From positions 1,497,654 to 1,561,653 of the forward strand of contig NZ_JACVPP010000001.1 in assembly GCF_018881815.1 (NCBI RefSeq): a stretch of DNA of 64,000 nucleotides. The letters run 5' to 3'. The translations under genes were made by a program, and so were the position numbers. This DNA comes from Polynucleobacter sp. MWH-HuK1 (GTDB taxonomy: Bacteria > Pseudomonadota > Gammaproteobacteria > Burkholderiales > Burkholderiaceae). Shown here one piece after another: positions 51,786-61,692 of the stretch; the first letter of the stretch is position 1, and each line of letters opens with the position of its first letter. Under the pieces are notes generated by a model that saw nothing but the letters and a program-made list of their open reading frames with translations, made no database searches and was not told the DNA's origin.

Positions 51786-52259
51786 TTATGAACTTAATCC
51801 TGCAATAACTTCTGGAGGGGCCTGAACTAGCTCAATAAGCACCCCTTCACCACTAATTGGGAACTCGTCATTTCCTTTTGGGTGAACAAAGGTAATGTCA
51901 TAGCCTGCTGCCCCCTTGCGAATGCCGCCAGGTGCAAAACGTAGTCCATTGGCAGAGAGCCATTCAACCGCTTTAGGTAAGTCATCCACCCATAAACCAA
52001 TGTGATTTAGGGGTGTTTGATGCACTGTTGGCTTTTTTTCAATGTCAAATGGCTGCATGAGATCCACTTCAATCTCATGCGCACCTTTTCCAATTGCGCA
52101 GATATCTTCATCCACATTCTCACGCTCAGAGACAAAAGTGCTCTTGTATTCGAAGCCCAACATATCAACCCATAATTTCTTGAGTCGATCTTTGTTCTCA
52201 CCACCAATAGCGATTTGCTGAATACCTAAAATTTTGAATGGCTTAGCGCTCATAATCAT
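51786..52259 (-). CDS. VOC-family protein, candidate methylmalonyl-CoA epimerase
   Basis: A 157-residue vicinal-oxygen-chelate protein. Paired beta-alpha-beta-beta-beta modules are visible; [10 protein letters not shown] (about 84) and [10 protein letters not shown] (about 140-149) match methylmalonyl-CoA epimerase, including the metal-binding His and Glu. The first ligand, normally His in DHVA, is Gln here (GIQQIAIG). It is the last gene of the mutase-MeaB-PccB-PccA run, 8 bases after pccA, where the (S)- to (R)-methylmalonyl-CoA epimerase is otherwise missing. The assignment is from context plus partial motifs. A TTG at 52262 and an ATG at 52253 are alternative starts. Confidence 0.7.
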   Translation of the reverse strand: MIMSAKPFKILGIQQIAIGGENKDRLKKLWVDMLGFEYKSTFVSERENVDEDICAIGKGAHEIEVDLMQPFDIEKKPTVHQTPLNHIGLWVDDLPKAVEWLSANGLRFAPGGIRKGAAGYDITFVHPKGNDEFPISGEGVLIELVQAPPEVIAGLSS

Positions 52260-52267
52260 CAACTTTC

Positions 52268-54304
52268 TTATTCAAAGCGGATGATTAACTGATCAACCGC
52301 TAAGCTATCACCCTCCTTGGCGCAAATTTCAGCAACCACACCATCTTGAACAGCTGATAGCGTATTTTCCATTTTCATTGCTTCGATGGAGGCTAGCTTT
52401 TGACCAGCGGTAACTGCCTCACCTACTTTGACAGCAATCTTCGTTAAAAGTCCTGGCATTGGAGACATCACCAACTTGGAGGTATCTGGTGGTAACTTGA
52501 CTGGCATACGACGCTGTAGTTCGGCACCTAATGGGCTCAGCACCATGCATTCGTAATGAACGCCATCGAGAACCAACACATATCGCACACCACGACGTTC
52601 TACTTGTGCGGTGATCTTGTGAGTGCCGTTAATAGTAGCGTTCAGACAAATTTGGCCTGGACGCCAATCGCTTACAATGTCATAACGACTTACGCCGTCT
52701 GCTTCATCGATATAAACGGAATATACCCCATCTTTAAGCTCAACTCGAATCGGCACCTCAACTGGATCGTTCATAGAGCCCGCTTTTTTACCGGTGACAA
52801 CTACAAACTTTTTACCAATAATCATTTCGTGACCAGCCAACTGACCATCGATCATTTGAATATGCTCAAGATAGCGATAGCGCATAAATGCTGCCAATGC
52901 CGCTAAGCGTTTAGGATCTGCAGGCTGTACTGAGTCCTTCTTAAATCCTTCTGGATACTCTTCTGCAATAAAGCCAGTTGTAAAGTCACCATTTACAAAG
53001 CGCGGATGCTGTAGCAAAGCAGCCTGAAATGGAATATTTGAGTGAATTCCGCGAATAACGAAATCATTTAGTGCGGCACGCATTTTTTCAATCGCCCCTG
53101 TACGATCCTTGCCATGAACGATCAACTTAGCGATCATGGAGTCGTAGTACATCGGGATCTCACCGCCCTCATAAACACCTGTATCCACGCGAACACCATT
53201 CACAGACTCTGGTGGGCGGTATTTAACGAGGCGGCCTGTAGAAGGTAAGAAATTACGGAATGGGTCATCGGCATTAATACGGCACTCCATAGACCAACCG
53301 TCAAGCTTCACATCTTCTTGCTTAAATGCCAGTTTCTCACCAGCAGCTACGCGTATCATTTGCTCAACCAAATCAAGGCCAGTAATGCTTTCGGTAACTG
53401 GATGCTCAACTTGCAAGCGGGTATTCATTTCAAGGAAATAGAAAGACTTGTCCTTGCCAACTACAAACTCCACAGTGCCTGCAGATTGGTAATTAACGGC
53501 TTTAGCTAATGCAACCGCTTGTTCACCCATGGCTTTACGTGTGACCGGATCGATAAAAGGAGACGGAGCCTCTTCGATGACTTTTTGATGACGACGTTGG
53601 ATTGAACAATCACGCTCATTAAGGTAAACCACGTTGCCATGAGAATCGCCTAAAACTTGAATCTCAATATGACGAGGGCCTTCAACAAATTTTTCGATAA
53701 AGATGCGGTCATCACCAAAGCTATTCATCGCCTCTGTTTTGCAAGCAGCGAATCCTTCAGCAGCTTCTTTATCATTAAAAGCAACGCGCAGACCCTTACC
53801 ACCACCACCTGCAGATGCTTTAATCATGACCGGATACCCGATGCCCTGGGCAATCTTCACAGCCTCTTCATTAGTATCAATCGCTTCGTTATAACCAGGA
53901 ATGGTATTGACCTTGGCTTCTAGAGCAAGCTTTTTAGAGGCAATCTTGTCACCCATTGCGGCGATAGATTGATATTTAGGGCCGATAAAGACAATGCCCT
54001 CTTCTTCGCAACGCTTAGCAAATTGCTCATTTTCAGACAAGAAGCCGTAGCCTGGATGTACCGCTTCAGCGCCAGTGTCTTTACAGGCCTGAATAATGCG
54101 ATCCATCACTAGATAGGATTCACGTGAAGGTGCTGGTCCGATACATACCGCCTCATCAGCCAACTGCACATGACGCGCCTCTTTATCCGCTTCAGAATAA
54201 ACAGCCACAGTCTTAATGCCCATCTTTTTGGCGGTGGCCATTACACGGCAAGCAATCTCGCCGCGGTTAGCAATCAAAATTTTCTTAAACATTTTTGTAG
54301 TCAT
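52268..54304 (-). CDS. pccA: Propionyl-CoA carboxylase alpha chain (biotin carboxylase-BCCP)
   Basis: Carboxylates its own biotin with ATP and bicarbonate; the beta chain then transfers CO2 to propionyl-CoA. Biotin carboxylase/ATP-grasp domain about 6-450 ([27 protein letters not shown] at about 163; [10 protein letters not shown] at about 293), then a linker and a C-terminal biotinyl domain with the lysine in EAMKMENT (about 643). Length is 678. Between pccB (15 bases upstream) and the VOC gene. Substrate is judged propionyl-CoA because mutase and MeaB are in the same operon. Confidence 0.95.
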   Translation of the reverse strand: MTTKMFKKILIANRGEIACRVMATAKKMGIKTVAVYSEADKEARHVQLADEAVCIGPAPSRESYLVMDRIIQACKDTGAEAVHPGYGFLSENEQFAKRCEEEGIVFIGPKYQSIAAMGDKIASKKLALEAKVNTIPGYNEAIDTNEEAVKIAQGIGYPVMIKASAGGGGKGLRVAFNDKEAAEGFAACKTEAMNSFGDDRIFIEKFVEGPRHIEIQVLGDSHGNVVYLNERDCSIQRRHQKVIEEAPSPFIDPVTRKAMGEQAVALAKAVNYQSAGTVEFVVGKDKSFYFLEMNTRLQVEHPVTESITGLDLVEQMIRVAAGEKLAFKQEDVKLDGWSMECRINADDPFRNFLPSTGRLVKYRPPESVNGVRVDTGVYEGGEIPMYYDSMIAKLIVHGKDRTGAIEKMRAALNDFVIRGIHSNIPFQAALLQHPRFVNGDFTTGFIAEEYPEGFKKDSVQPADPKRLAALAAFMRYRYLEHIQMIDGQLAGHEMIIGKKFVVVTGKKAGSMNDPVEVPIRVELKDGVYSVYIDEADGVSRYDIVSDWRPGQICLNATINGTHKITAQVERRGVRYVLVLDGVHYECMVLSPLGAELQRRMPVKLPPDTSKLVMSPMPGLLTKIAVKVGEAVTAGQKLASIEAMKMENTLSAVQDGVVAEICAKEGDSLAVDQLIIRFE

Positions 54305-54319
54305 AATTTGTCAGCGCCT

Positions 54320-55852
54320 TTACAGAGGAATATTGCCGTGTTTACGCGCAGGATTCTTCAAGTCTTTATCTTTCAGCATTGCTAGTGAACGAGCAATACG
54401 TTTGCGGGTTTCGTGAGGAAGGATGACGTCATCAATGTAACCACGACGTCCGGCCACAAATGGGTTTGCAAACTTAGATTTGTACTCGGCTTCACGTGCT
54501 GTAATTTTTTCTGGATCAGATTTCTCTTCACGGAAAATAATTTCAACAGCGCCTTTAGGGCCCATCACAGCGATCTCTGCTGAAGGCCAAGCGAAATTCA
54601 CGTCACCACGTAAATGCTTAGAAGCCATCACGTCATAAGCACCGCCATAGGCCTTGCGTGTAATCAGGGTTACTTTAGGTACCGTGCAATCTGCGTAGGC
54701 ATAGAGTAATTTCGCTCCATGCTTGATGATGCCACCGTATTCCTGGGCAGTTCCCGGCATAAAGCCTGGAACGTCAACTAATGTAACTACTGGAATATTG
54801 AAAGCATCGCAGAAACGAACGAAACGTGCCGCCTTAATTGAAGCCTTGATATCCAAACAGCCAGCCAATACCAAAGGCTGATTAGCGACAATACCAATTG
54901 AGCGACCTTCAATCCGGGCAAAGCCAATCACAATATTTTTCGCGTAGTCAGGCTGTAATTCAAAGAACTCGCCATCATCAACAATCTTCTCAATCAACTC
55001 TTTCATGTCGTACGGTTGATTTGGATTTGATGGTACCAATGTATCCAATGAGAAATCCGGCTCTTCAGTGCGATTAGCACCCTTAATCAAAGGCGGTTTC
55101 TCACGGTTAGAAAGTGGCAAGTAGTTGAAGAAGCGGCGCAACATCATGATCGCATCAACATCGTTATCAAATGCCAAGTCGCATACCCCGGATACCGTTG
55201 AGTGAGTTACTGCGCCACCCAACTCTTCTGCGGTAACGTCCTCATGGGTGACAGTTTTCACCACTTCAGGACCAGTCACGAACATGTATGAGCTATCTTT
55301 GACCATGAAAATGAAATCGGTCAAGGCTGGCGAGTAAACCGCACCACCAGCGGATGGGCCCATGATCAAGGAAATCTGTGGAATTACCCCAGATGCAGTA
55401 ACGTTGCGCTGAAAAATTTCAGCATAGCCGCCAAGAGATGCAACACCCTCTTGAATACGCGCGCCACCAGAGTCATTCAAACCAATAACTGGAGCTCCAA
55501 CTTTAAGAGCTTGATCCATGATCTTGCAAATCTTTTCAGCATGAGCTTCAGACAAAGAACCGCCAAGCACGGTGAAGTCTTGTGAGAACACAAATACCAG
55601 ACGACCGTTAATCATTCCGTAACCGGTAACAACACCATCACCAGGAACAGTTTGATCACCCATACCAAAGTCATGGCAACGGTGCTCAACAAACATATCC
55701 CACTCTTCGAATGTGCCAGCATCTAGCAAGAGCTCAATACGCTCGCGCGCAGTTAACTTGCCTTTTGCATGTTGAGCCTGAATACGCTTTTGCCCGCCAC
55801 CCAATCGGGCAAGCTCACGCTTGGCTTCCAGTTGTTGAATGATTTCCTTCAT
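54320..55852 (-). CDS. pccB: Propionyl-CoA carboxylase beta chain
   Basis: Carboxyltransferase of propionyl-CoA carboxylase, making (S)-methylmalonyl-CoA. The crotonase-like N and C halves show [12 protein letters not shown] (about 95), [20 protein letters not shown] (about 125) and [13 protein letters not shown] (about 410). The frame is open to 55876, but ATG 55852 has AAGGAG 6 bases before it; 510 residues. The ribosome binding site overlaps the meaB stop, so the two are likely coupled in translation. Confidence 0.95.
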   Translation of the reverse strand: MKEIIQQLEAKRELARLGGGQKRIQAQHAKGKLTARERIELLLDAGTFEEWDMFVEHRCHDFGMGDQTVPGDGVVTGYGMINGRLVFVFSQDFTVLGGSLSEAHAEKICKIMDQALKVGAPVIGLNDSGGARIQEGVASLGGYAEIFQRNVTASGVIPQISLIMGPSAGGAVYSPALTDFIFMVKDSSYMFVTGPEVVKTVTHEDVTAEELGGAVTHSTVSGVCDLAFDNDVDAIMMLRRFFNYLPLSNREKPPLIKGANRTEEPDFSLDTLVPSNPNQPYDMKELIEKIVDDGEFFELQPDYAKNIVIGFARIEGRSIGIVANQPLVLAGCLDIKASIKAARFVRFCDAFNIPVVTLVDVPGFMPGTAQEYGGIIKHGAKLLYAYADCTVPKVTLITRKAYGGAYDVMASKHLRGDVNFAWPSAEIAVMGPKGAVEIIFREEKSDPEKITAREAEYKSKFANPFVAGRRGYIDDVILPHETRKRIARSLAMLKDKDLKNPARKHGNIPL

Positions 55853-55862
55853 ATCCTGCTCC

Positions 55863-56888
55863 TTAGAAAAATTCATGCCCCATGGACTCCAGTAGCCGTC
55901 TTGCCGCTACAGAAGCTGCCATAGTTCCTTGATTTACTTGTGCAACCAAACTTGGTAGAAGTTTTTGCACTGCTTCATTGCTACGAAATGCATTTTTTAG
56001 TCCAGCATCGATGCGATCCCACATCCATGCGCCTGCTTGCTCCTGGCGACGAGATTCGAATTTACCGTTCGCCTTTTGCAGTTTTTCAAAATGAGAAACT
56101 TTGTCCCAAAGTTCTGGCACACCTTTGCCTTCTAGGGCGCTTAAGGTCATCACTTGCGGATGCCAAAATTCTTTGTCATGTGATGCGTGGTCAGGATTGC
56201 CCTGGAATCCCAGCAGACGCAATGAACTCGTGATAAATAATTGAGCGCGCATTGCAGCATCCGGATCGATATCCACTTTATTAATAACAATCAGATCAGC
56301 AATTTCCATCACGCCTTTTTTAATTGCCTGAAGATCGTCGCCGGCATTCGGCAACTGCAACAACAAGAACATATCCGTCATGCCAGCAACTGCGATTTCG
56401 CTCTGCCCTACACCAACGGTTTCAACGATGATCACATCAAAGCCTGCAGCTTCAGCAACCAGCATGGCTTCGCGCGTCTTCTCGGCTACGCCACCCAAGG
56501 TGCAAGATGATGGACTTGGACGAATAAAGGCATTCTCGAGAACGGATAAACGTTCCATACGAGTCTTATCACCCAAAATCGAACCCCCAGAAATACTTGA
56601 AGAGGGGTCGATCGCTAAGACAGCAACTCGATGACCTTTTTCAATCAGGGAAAGGCCCAAGGATTCAATTAGAGTCGACTTGCCTACACCTGGAACACCT
56701 GAGATACCGAGGCGGAACGATTTGCCTGTTTTAGACAATAAAGAATTGAGTACGTCATCAGCACGATGACGGTGATCTAGACGTGTTGACTCAAGCAAAG
56801 TAATGATCTTTGCCAGTGCGCGACGCTGTTTAAGCGATGGCGCACCAGTCAGATCATTCACCAGAGCCTGATCAGCAGCTTCGAGCAT
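55863..56888 (-). CDS. meaB: Methylmalonyl-CoA mutase G-protein chaperone MeaB
   Basis: GTPase that protects and reloads the B12-dependent mutase. Walker [10 protein letters not shown] (about 63-71), Walker B LAIDPSSS (about 93), VGVGQSEI (switch, about 155-162) and the base-binding NKVD (about 203) are intact; 341 residues. Older annotations call it ArgK. It starts 14 bases after the mutase gene and overlaps the ribosome binding site of pccB. Confidence 0.95.
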   Translation of the reverse strand: MLEAADQALVNDLTGAPSLKQRRALAKIITLLESTRLDHRHRADDVLNSLLSKTGKSFRLGISGVPGVGKSTLIESLGLSLIEKGHRVAVLAIDPSSSISGGSILGDKTRMERLSVLENAFIRPSPSSCTLGGVAEKTREAMLVAEAAGFDVIIVETVGVGQSEIAVAGMTDMFLLLQLPNAGDDLQAIKKGVMEIADLIVINKVDIDPDAAMRAQLFITSSLRLLGFQGNPDHASHDKEFWHPQVMTLSALEGKGVPELWDKVSHFEKLQKANGKFESRRQEQAGAWMWDRIDAGLKNAFRSNEAVQKLLPSLVAQVNQGTMAASVAARRLLESMGHEFF

Positions 56889-56902
56889 GCCTATGATCCG
56901 TA

Positions 56903-59077
56903 TTAAGCCGGTTTAACAGACTTGCGAATTTGCTCAAGTACATCCTTGGCCGATGCCGGAATAGGTGTACCTGGTCCGTAGATTCCCTTCACGCCAGCCT
57001 CATAGAGGAATTCGTAATCTTGCCTTGGGATCACGCCGCCAACGAATACGATGATGTCGTCTGAGCCTTGTTTTTTCAATTCAGCAATGATGGCTGGAAC
57101 CAAGGTCTTATGACCAGCCGCTAATGTAGAAACTCCTAAAGCATGTACGTCATTCTCAATGGCTTGACGAGCACATTCCTCAGGTGTTTGGAATAAAGGT
57201 CCGATATCTACGTCAAAGCCTAAGTCTGCATAGGCAGTGGCAACGACTTTAGCACCGCGGTCATGACCATCTTGACCAAGCTTGGCGATCATCACACGAG
57301 GACGACGACCAAACTCTTTTGCAAAATCGCTAATTTCTGTTTGGAGTTTTGCCCAGCCTTCGGCTGAGTCATAAGCGGCTGCATACACACCGGTCACCTT
57401 TTGAGTATCGGCGCGATGGCGCCCGTAAACTTTCTCTAATGCATCAGAAACTTCACCAACTGTTGCACGTAAACGAATTGCGTTTACGGATAGCTCCAAG
57501 AGATTTCCTGAGTTATCCTCTGCAGCCTTAGTTAAAGCCTCTAATGCAGCCTGTACTTTTTGTGAATCACGTTTTGCTTTGATTTCTTTAAGACGAGCCA
57601 CTTGACCTTCGCGAACTTTATCGTTGTCGATCATCAATACGTCAACAAGATCTTCTTTGCCAAGCTTATATTTATTAACGCCAACGATTACGTCAGAACC
57701 AGAGTCAATCTTGGCTTGCTTTTCAGCAGCAGCCGCTTCAATCTTCAGCTTAGCCCAGCCACTCTCAACCGCCTTAGTCATGCCACCCATGGCTTCTACT
57801 TCTTGAATGATTTCCCAGGCTTTATCAGCCATCTCTTGGGTGAGGTTTTCCATCATGTAAGAACCCGCCCATGGATCGATCACGCTTGGAATATGGGTTT
57901 CTTCTTGAAGAATCAGCTGAGTATTGCGGGCAATGCGGCTGGAAAACTCAGAAGGCAGTGCAATTGCTTCATCCAATGAATTGGTATGCAGCGACTGTGT
58001 ACCGCCAAATACGGCAGCCATCGCCTCAACAGTGGTTCTCACTACGTTGTTGTATGGGTCTTGTTCAGTTAAAGACCAGCCAGAAGTTTGACAATGCGTA
58101 CGAAGCATCAAAGACTTCGGATTCTTTGGCTCGAAGGATTTCATAATACGCCACCACAGCAAGCGTGCAGCACGTAATTTTGCAACTTCTAAATAGAAGT
58201 TCATACCGATCGCAAAGAAGAAAGAGAGGCGACCTGCAAAGCCGTCAACGTCCAATCCTTTTGCTAACGCTGTCTTTACATACTCTTTACCGTCAGCCAA
58301 TGTGAAAGCCAATTCCAACACTTGGTTAGCGCCCGCCTCTTGCATGTGATAACCCGAAATCGAAATCGAGTTGAACTTAGGCATGTGCTTGGCGGTGTAC
58401 TCAATAATGTCACCGATGATGCGCATTGATGGCTCTGGTGGATAAATATAGGTATTACGCACCATGAACTCTTTCAGAATATCGTTCTGAATGGTCCCAG
58501 ATAATTGTTCTTGCTTAACGCCCTGTTCTTCGCCTGCAACGATGTAACCTGCCAATACAGGCAATACAGCGCCATTCATCGTCATGGAAACAGAAACCTT
58601 GTCCAATGGAATGCCATCAAACAAGATCTTCATATCTTCTACAGAATCAATCGCAACACCAGCTTTGCCTACGTCACCAGTAACACGCGGATGATCTGAG
58701 TCGTAACCACGATGCGTTGCCAAGTCAAACGCAACGGAGACGCCCTGGCCTCCTGCTTCTAACGCTTTGCGATAAAAAGCATTTGATTCTTCCGCGGTTG
58801 AGAATCCTGCATATTGACGGATGGTCCATGGACGAACTGAATACATCGTCGCTTGTGGTCCGCGTACGAATGGTTCAAATCCAGGCAATGTATCGGTGTA
58901 ATTGAGTCCTTCAATGTCCGATGATGTGTATAGAGCTTTTAGGTGAATTCCATCTGGTGTTTTCCAACCCAAGGAATCAACATCGCCATTAGGGGCTGAT
59001 TTCTGAGCTGATTTTTTCCAAGCATCAAGGTTGGCATCTGGAAAAGATGGCCATGAATTGTTTTCATTTGAACTCAC
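56903..59077 (-). CDS. scpA: Methylmalonyl-CoA mutase (single chain)
   Basis: B12-dependent isomerisation of (R)-methylmalonyl-CoA to succinyl-CoA, feeding propionate carbon into the TCA cycle. The 724-residue chain has the TIM-barrel substrate domain (about 60-560; [18 protein letters not shown] at about 82) and the C-terminal cobalamin domain with DGHDRG (about 600-606), whose His ligates cobalt. It starts with GTG, with GGGAG 5 bases before. It heads the mutase-meaB-pccB-pccA-VOC operon and is divergent from a GntR regulator. Length and layout are like E. coli ScpA. Confidence 0.97.
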   Translation of the reverse strand: MSSNENNSWPSFPDANLDAWKKSAQKSAPNGDVDSLGWKTPDGIHLKALYTSSDIEGLNYTDTLPGFEPFVRGPQATMYSVRPWTIRQYAGFSTAEESNAFYRKALEAGGQGVSVAFDLATHRGYDSDHPRVTGDVGKAGVAIDSVEDMKILFDGIPLDKVSVSMTMNGAVLPVLAGYIVAGEEQGVKQEQLSGTIQNDILKEFMVRNTYIYPPEPSMRIIGDIIEYTAKHMPKFNSISISGYHMQEAGANQVLELAFTLADGKEYVKTALAKGLDVDGFAGRLSFFFAIGMNFYLEVAKLRAARLLWWRIMKSFEPKNPKSLMLRTHCQTSGWSLTEQDPYNNVVRTTVEAMAAVFGGTQSLHTNSLDEAIALPSEFSSRIARNTQLILQEETHIPSVIDPWAGSYMMENLTQEMADKAWEIIQEVEAMGGMTKAVESGWAKLKIEAAAAEKQAKIDSGSDVIVGVNKYKLGKEDLVDVLMIDNDKVREGQVARLKEIKAKRDSQKVQAALEALTKAAEDNSGNLLELSVNAIRLRATVGEVSDALEKVYGRHRADTQKVTGVYAAAYDSAEGWAKLQTEISDFAKEFGRRPRVMIAKLGQDGHDRGAKVVATAYADLGFDVDIGPLFQTPEECARQAIENDVHALGVSTLAAGHKTLVPAIIAELKKQGSDDIIVFVGGVIPRQDYEFLYEAGVKGIYGPGTPIPASAKDVLEQIRKSVKPA

Positions 59078-59124
59078 AAAAACTCCCGGTTAATTTTTGT
59101 TGCATTGCATCGAAATGTCCTTTC

Positions 59125-59153
59125 ATTTTGCTTGACAATTTTAGAATTGTCTA
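59125..59153 (-). promoter_or_regulatory. Candidate promoter of the methylmalonyl-CoA operon
   Basis: On the minus strand TAGACA (59153-59148) and CAAAAT (59130-59125) are spaced by 17 bases. The -35 hexamer lies inside the 18-base palindrome 59134-59151, so a protein bound there would block or contact RNA polymerase. Confidence 0.5.
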
Positions 59154-59161
59154 CATAATGT
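59133..59161 (+). promoter_or_regulatory. Candidate gntR promoter with palindromic operator
   Basis: A consensus TTGACA (59133-59138) with TAATGT at 17-base spacing (59156-59161). It overlaps the palindrome GACAATT-TTAG-AATTGTC at 59134-59151, shared with the divergent operon promoter. Confidence 0.5.
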
Positions 59162-59180
59162 ATTCATAATTATGGATACA
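59159..59180. promoter_or_regulatory. Second palindrome over the gntR start codon
   Basis: Arms TGTATTCATAA (59159-59169) and TTATGGATACA (59170-59180) are inverted repeats with one mismatched pair. The ATG of the regulator lies within it. It is a candidate autorepression site. Confidence 0.5.
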
Positions 59181-59810
59181 AAACTGAATAATAGACCGTT
59201 ATATGAGGAAGTTGCCGATAGACTTCGGGAGCAAATTTTTAGCAAGCAACTAGCACCTGGAAGCTGGCTGGACGAGCAATCACTGGCTGATCAGTTTGGT
59301 ATTAGCCGCACCCCAATGCGGGAAGCTATCAAGGTGCTGGCATCTGAAGGTTTAGTAACCATCAAAATGCGCCGGGGAGCCTACGTTACGGAAGTTATCC
59401 GCAAAGACTTGGAGCAGATTTTTACTATTCTCTCCCTCCTGGAGGGTCAAGCAGCAAAAGAAACAGCTTCAAAAGCAACGGAGGCTGAATTAAACCTCTT
59501 AGATCACCTTCATCATCGACTTGAAAAAGCAGCTGCAGATCGAGATATTGAGCAATTCTTTGAGATAAATGGCAAATTTCATGAATTAATCCAAGAAATT
59601 GCCGGAAATCGATGGATGAATGGGGTTATCGCAGATCTGCGCAAAGTTCTAAAACTTCATCGCAGAGATTCTCTGACCAGCACAGGCAGACTGCAAAACT
59701 CATTGGTGGAACATCGTGAGATTCTCAGAGCCATACTGAAACGTGATGAACACGCTGCAGAATTAGCCATGCGCAAGCACCTAGAGCAAGGACTTGAAGC
59801 GCTACGCTAA
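59172..59810 (+). CDS. GntR-family transcriptional regulator (FCD domain)
   Basis: A 212-residue FadR-subfamily regulator: winged helix-turn-helix at about 8-72 (SLADQFGISRTPMREAIKVL, 37-56) and an all-helical FCD ligand-binding domain from about 80, whose metal/ligand-binding Asp/His positions appear in FHELIQEIAGN and LVEHREILRAI. It is divergent from the methylmalonyl-CoA operon; palindromes in the gap overlap both promoters and its own start codon. It likely represses the operon and itself, with an acyl-CoA or organic acid as effector. Operon control is inferred from position. Confidence 0.92.
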   Translation: MDTKLNNRPLYEEVADRLREQIFSKQLAPGSWLDEQSLADQFGISRTPMREAIKVLASEGLVTIKMRRGAYVTEVIRKDLEQIFTILSLLEGQAAKETASKATEAELNLLDHLHHRLEKAAADRDIEQFFEINGKFHELIQEIAGNRWMNGVIADLRKVLKLHRRDSLTSTGRLQNSLVEHREILRAILKRDEHAAELAMRKHLEQGLEALR

Positions 59811-59830
59811 ACTATAAAAGCATAAAAAAC

Positions 59831-59862
59831 AAAGGCTTAGATGATTAATCTAAGCCTTTTTA
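59831..59862. terminator. Bidirectional terminator after gntR
   Basis: Perfect 12-base stem AAAGGCTTAGAT / ATCTAAGCCTTT with a 5-base loop and a T run. It separates the convergent regulator and cytochrome genes. Confidence 0.93.
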
Positions 59863-59884
59863 TATGAAGCCATGCTACTAGAAT

Positions 59885-60238
59885 TTACTTTTTAACAACA
59901 AAGTTTCCAGGCAAAGAAGAAATGTAAGCCGCCATATCTTGCAAGTCAGCATCACTAAAGCTCTGAACTTGTGAGCCCATTACAGCGTTATTACGACCAA
60001 ACTGCGCATTGCCATTGCCTACTTTATATGCCTTTAAAGCGTAGTAGAGGTAATCGGCATACTGGCCAGCTAACTTTGGATAAGCAGGCAAGATTGGAGC
60101 ATTTAGACCAGCGCCATGACATGAGGCGCAATTAGCCTTCTCAACCAAAGCCTGACCTTTTTCTTTATTGGCAGCGTTTGCTACGTTTACCAAACCAATG
60201 CTGGATAGCAAAACTGCAGTAATTAGGGCGAATTTCAT
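59885..60238 (-). CDS. Small class I cytochrome c
   Basis: Secreted 117-residue c-type cytochrome: signal peptide about 1-22 (cleaved after ANA), haem site CASCHG (37-42), and a distal Met candidate in NAVMGSQVQSF (about 85). ADLQDMAAYISSLPG near the end is typical of cytochrome c4/c553-like domains. It is a periplasmic electron carrier; partner unknown. Paired with a related gene 29 bases upstream on the same strand. Confidence 0.9.
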   Translation of the reverse strand: MKFALITAVLLSSIGLVNVANAANKEKGQALVEKANCASCHGAGLNAPILPAYPKLAGQYADYLYYALKAYKVGNGNAQFGRNNAVMGSQVQSFSDADLQDMAAYISSLPGNFVVKK

Positions 60239-60267
60239 AAAAGTCTCTATGTATCTTTATTAATGAA

Positions 60268-60633
60268 TCACTTCAATGGGTTGTTAGGTGAGCTAGCAGT
60301 TTGCGCAGCATAGTATTCGCCGATATCAGCCATGTCTTGGTCAGACAAGCTGGCAGCTATAGAACGCATTGTCGGATGCTTTCTTTCGCCCTTTTTGTAT
60401 GCAGCTAGTGCGCTAGCAATGTAAGCGGCATTTTGACCGCCAATCATAGGCACCTTGTATACCAATGGGTAGTCTGCACGATAGTCAGGAATGGAGTGAC
60501 AACCAATACATAGCCAAACCTTGCTGTTACCAGCCGCAGCATTACCTTTAACTTCATCAGCCTGAGCAACAGAGCCAGCAAAAACCAAAGCTGCGGTTAC
60601 GGCCAATTGAGGAAGAATGGAGAATTTTTTCAT
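60268..60633 (-). CDS. Small class I cytochrome c
   Basis: A secreted c-type cytochrome of 121 residues from ATG 60633 (an ATG at 60642 would add three). Signal peptide about 1-26 (cleaved after AQA), haem site CIGCHS (42-47), probable distal Met in HPTMRSIAASLSDQD (about 89). It shares the haem-GGQNAAYIASALAAYKKGERKH layout (only first part cited: GGQNAAYIASALAAY) with the downstream gene, so the pair probably arose by duplication. Likely one transcript. Confidence 0.9.
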   Translation of the reverse strand: MKKFSILPQLAVTAALVFAGSVAQADEVKGNAAAGNSKVWLCIGCHSIPDYRADYPLVYKVPMIGGQNAAYIASALAAYKKGERKHPTMRSIAASLSDQDMADIGEYYAAQTASSPNNPLK

Positions 60634-60795
60634 AGAAATCATTATTAATGAGTTTGATTTAGATCAATTTCGGAAGAGTATAGCGGACAGACGCCCTTCC
60701 CGCCATTTTGAGGGCCAAAATTAGTAGAAACACTGAAAAATTTAGCTCATTTACCTATACTGGAACGCTTAACCCAGCACTAATTAGGTCAGCAT

Positions 60796-61665
60796 ATGAG
60801 CAAATCCAACCCCTCTACTCAAAACCAGTTCTCAGGTAGCCAAAGCTATGTCGCCACCGAGGATCTCAAATTGGCCGTAAATGCGGCAATCGCACTACAA
60901 CGCCCTCTTTTGATAAAAGGCGAGCCAGGCACTGGCAAAACGATGTTGGCCGAGGAAGTCGCCGCCGCCCTCAACATGCCGCTTTTACAGTGGCACATTA
61001 AATCCACAACAAAAGCTCAACAAGGACTTTATGAATACGATGCAGTGAGCCGTTTACGCGATTCGCAGCTGGGTGATGAGAAAGTAAAAGATATTCGCAA
61101 TTACATTGTTAAGGGCGTACTTTGGCAAGCTTTTGAGGCTGATGAACCCACTGTACTACTTATTGATGAAATCGATAAAGCGGATATTGAGTTTCCAAAT
61201 GACTTACTGCGCGAAATTGATCGCATGGAATTTTATGTTTACGAAACGCGTGAACTCATTAAAGCAAAGCATCGTCCATTAGTCATTATTACTTCCAACA
61301 ATGAGAAAGAGCTCCCAGACGCATTCTTGCGCCGCTGTTTTTTTCATTACATTAGCTTTCCCGATGCAACGACTATGCAAAGCATCGTAGATGTTCACCA
61401 CCCTAATATCAAGCAAGATCTTTTAGATGCAGCTCTCAAGGCGTTTTATCAAATACGCTCATTACCAGGGCTCAAGAAAAAACCTTCTACTTCTGAGTTA
61501 ATTGATTGGCTCAAGCTTCTATTGGCTGAAGATATCCCGCCAGAGGCTTTGTATAGCAACGACGAAAAAATTGTTGTGCCTCCATTGCATGGCGCCTTAC
61601 TAAAGAATGAACAAGATATCCACTTGTTTGAGCGTTTGGTGATGATGAATCGCAATCATCGTTAA
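60796..61665 (+). CDS. MoxR-family AAA+ ATPase
   Basis: A 289-residue ATPase with Walker A GEPGTGKT (42-49), Walker B LLIDEIDKAD (about 121), sensor I TSNNEKELPDAFLRRC (about 160-175) and the MoxR lid helices. MoxR proteins act with a von Willebrand factor A protein as metal-insertion or assembly chaperones; CoxD, which matures carbon monoxide dehydrogenase, is in this class. The VWA partner follows after 27 bases. The client is not in the window. Confidence 0.92.
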   Translation: MSKSNPSTQNQFSGSQSYVATEDLKLAVNAAIALQRPLLIKGEPGTGKTMLAEEVAAALNMPLLQWHIKSTTKAQQGLYEYDAVSRLRDSQLGDEKVKDIRNYIVKGVLWQAFEADEPTVLLIDEIDKADIEFPNDLLREIDRMEFYVYETRELIKAKHRPLVIITSNNEKELPDAFLRRCFFHYISFPDATTMQSIVDVHHPNIKQDLLDAALKAFYQIRSLPGLKKKPSTSELIDWLKLLLAEDIPPEALYSNDEKIVVPPLHGALLKNEQDIHLFERLVMMNRNHR

Positions 61666-61692
61666 TGTATTGATCAATAACGTCCTGTATTT

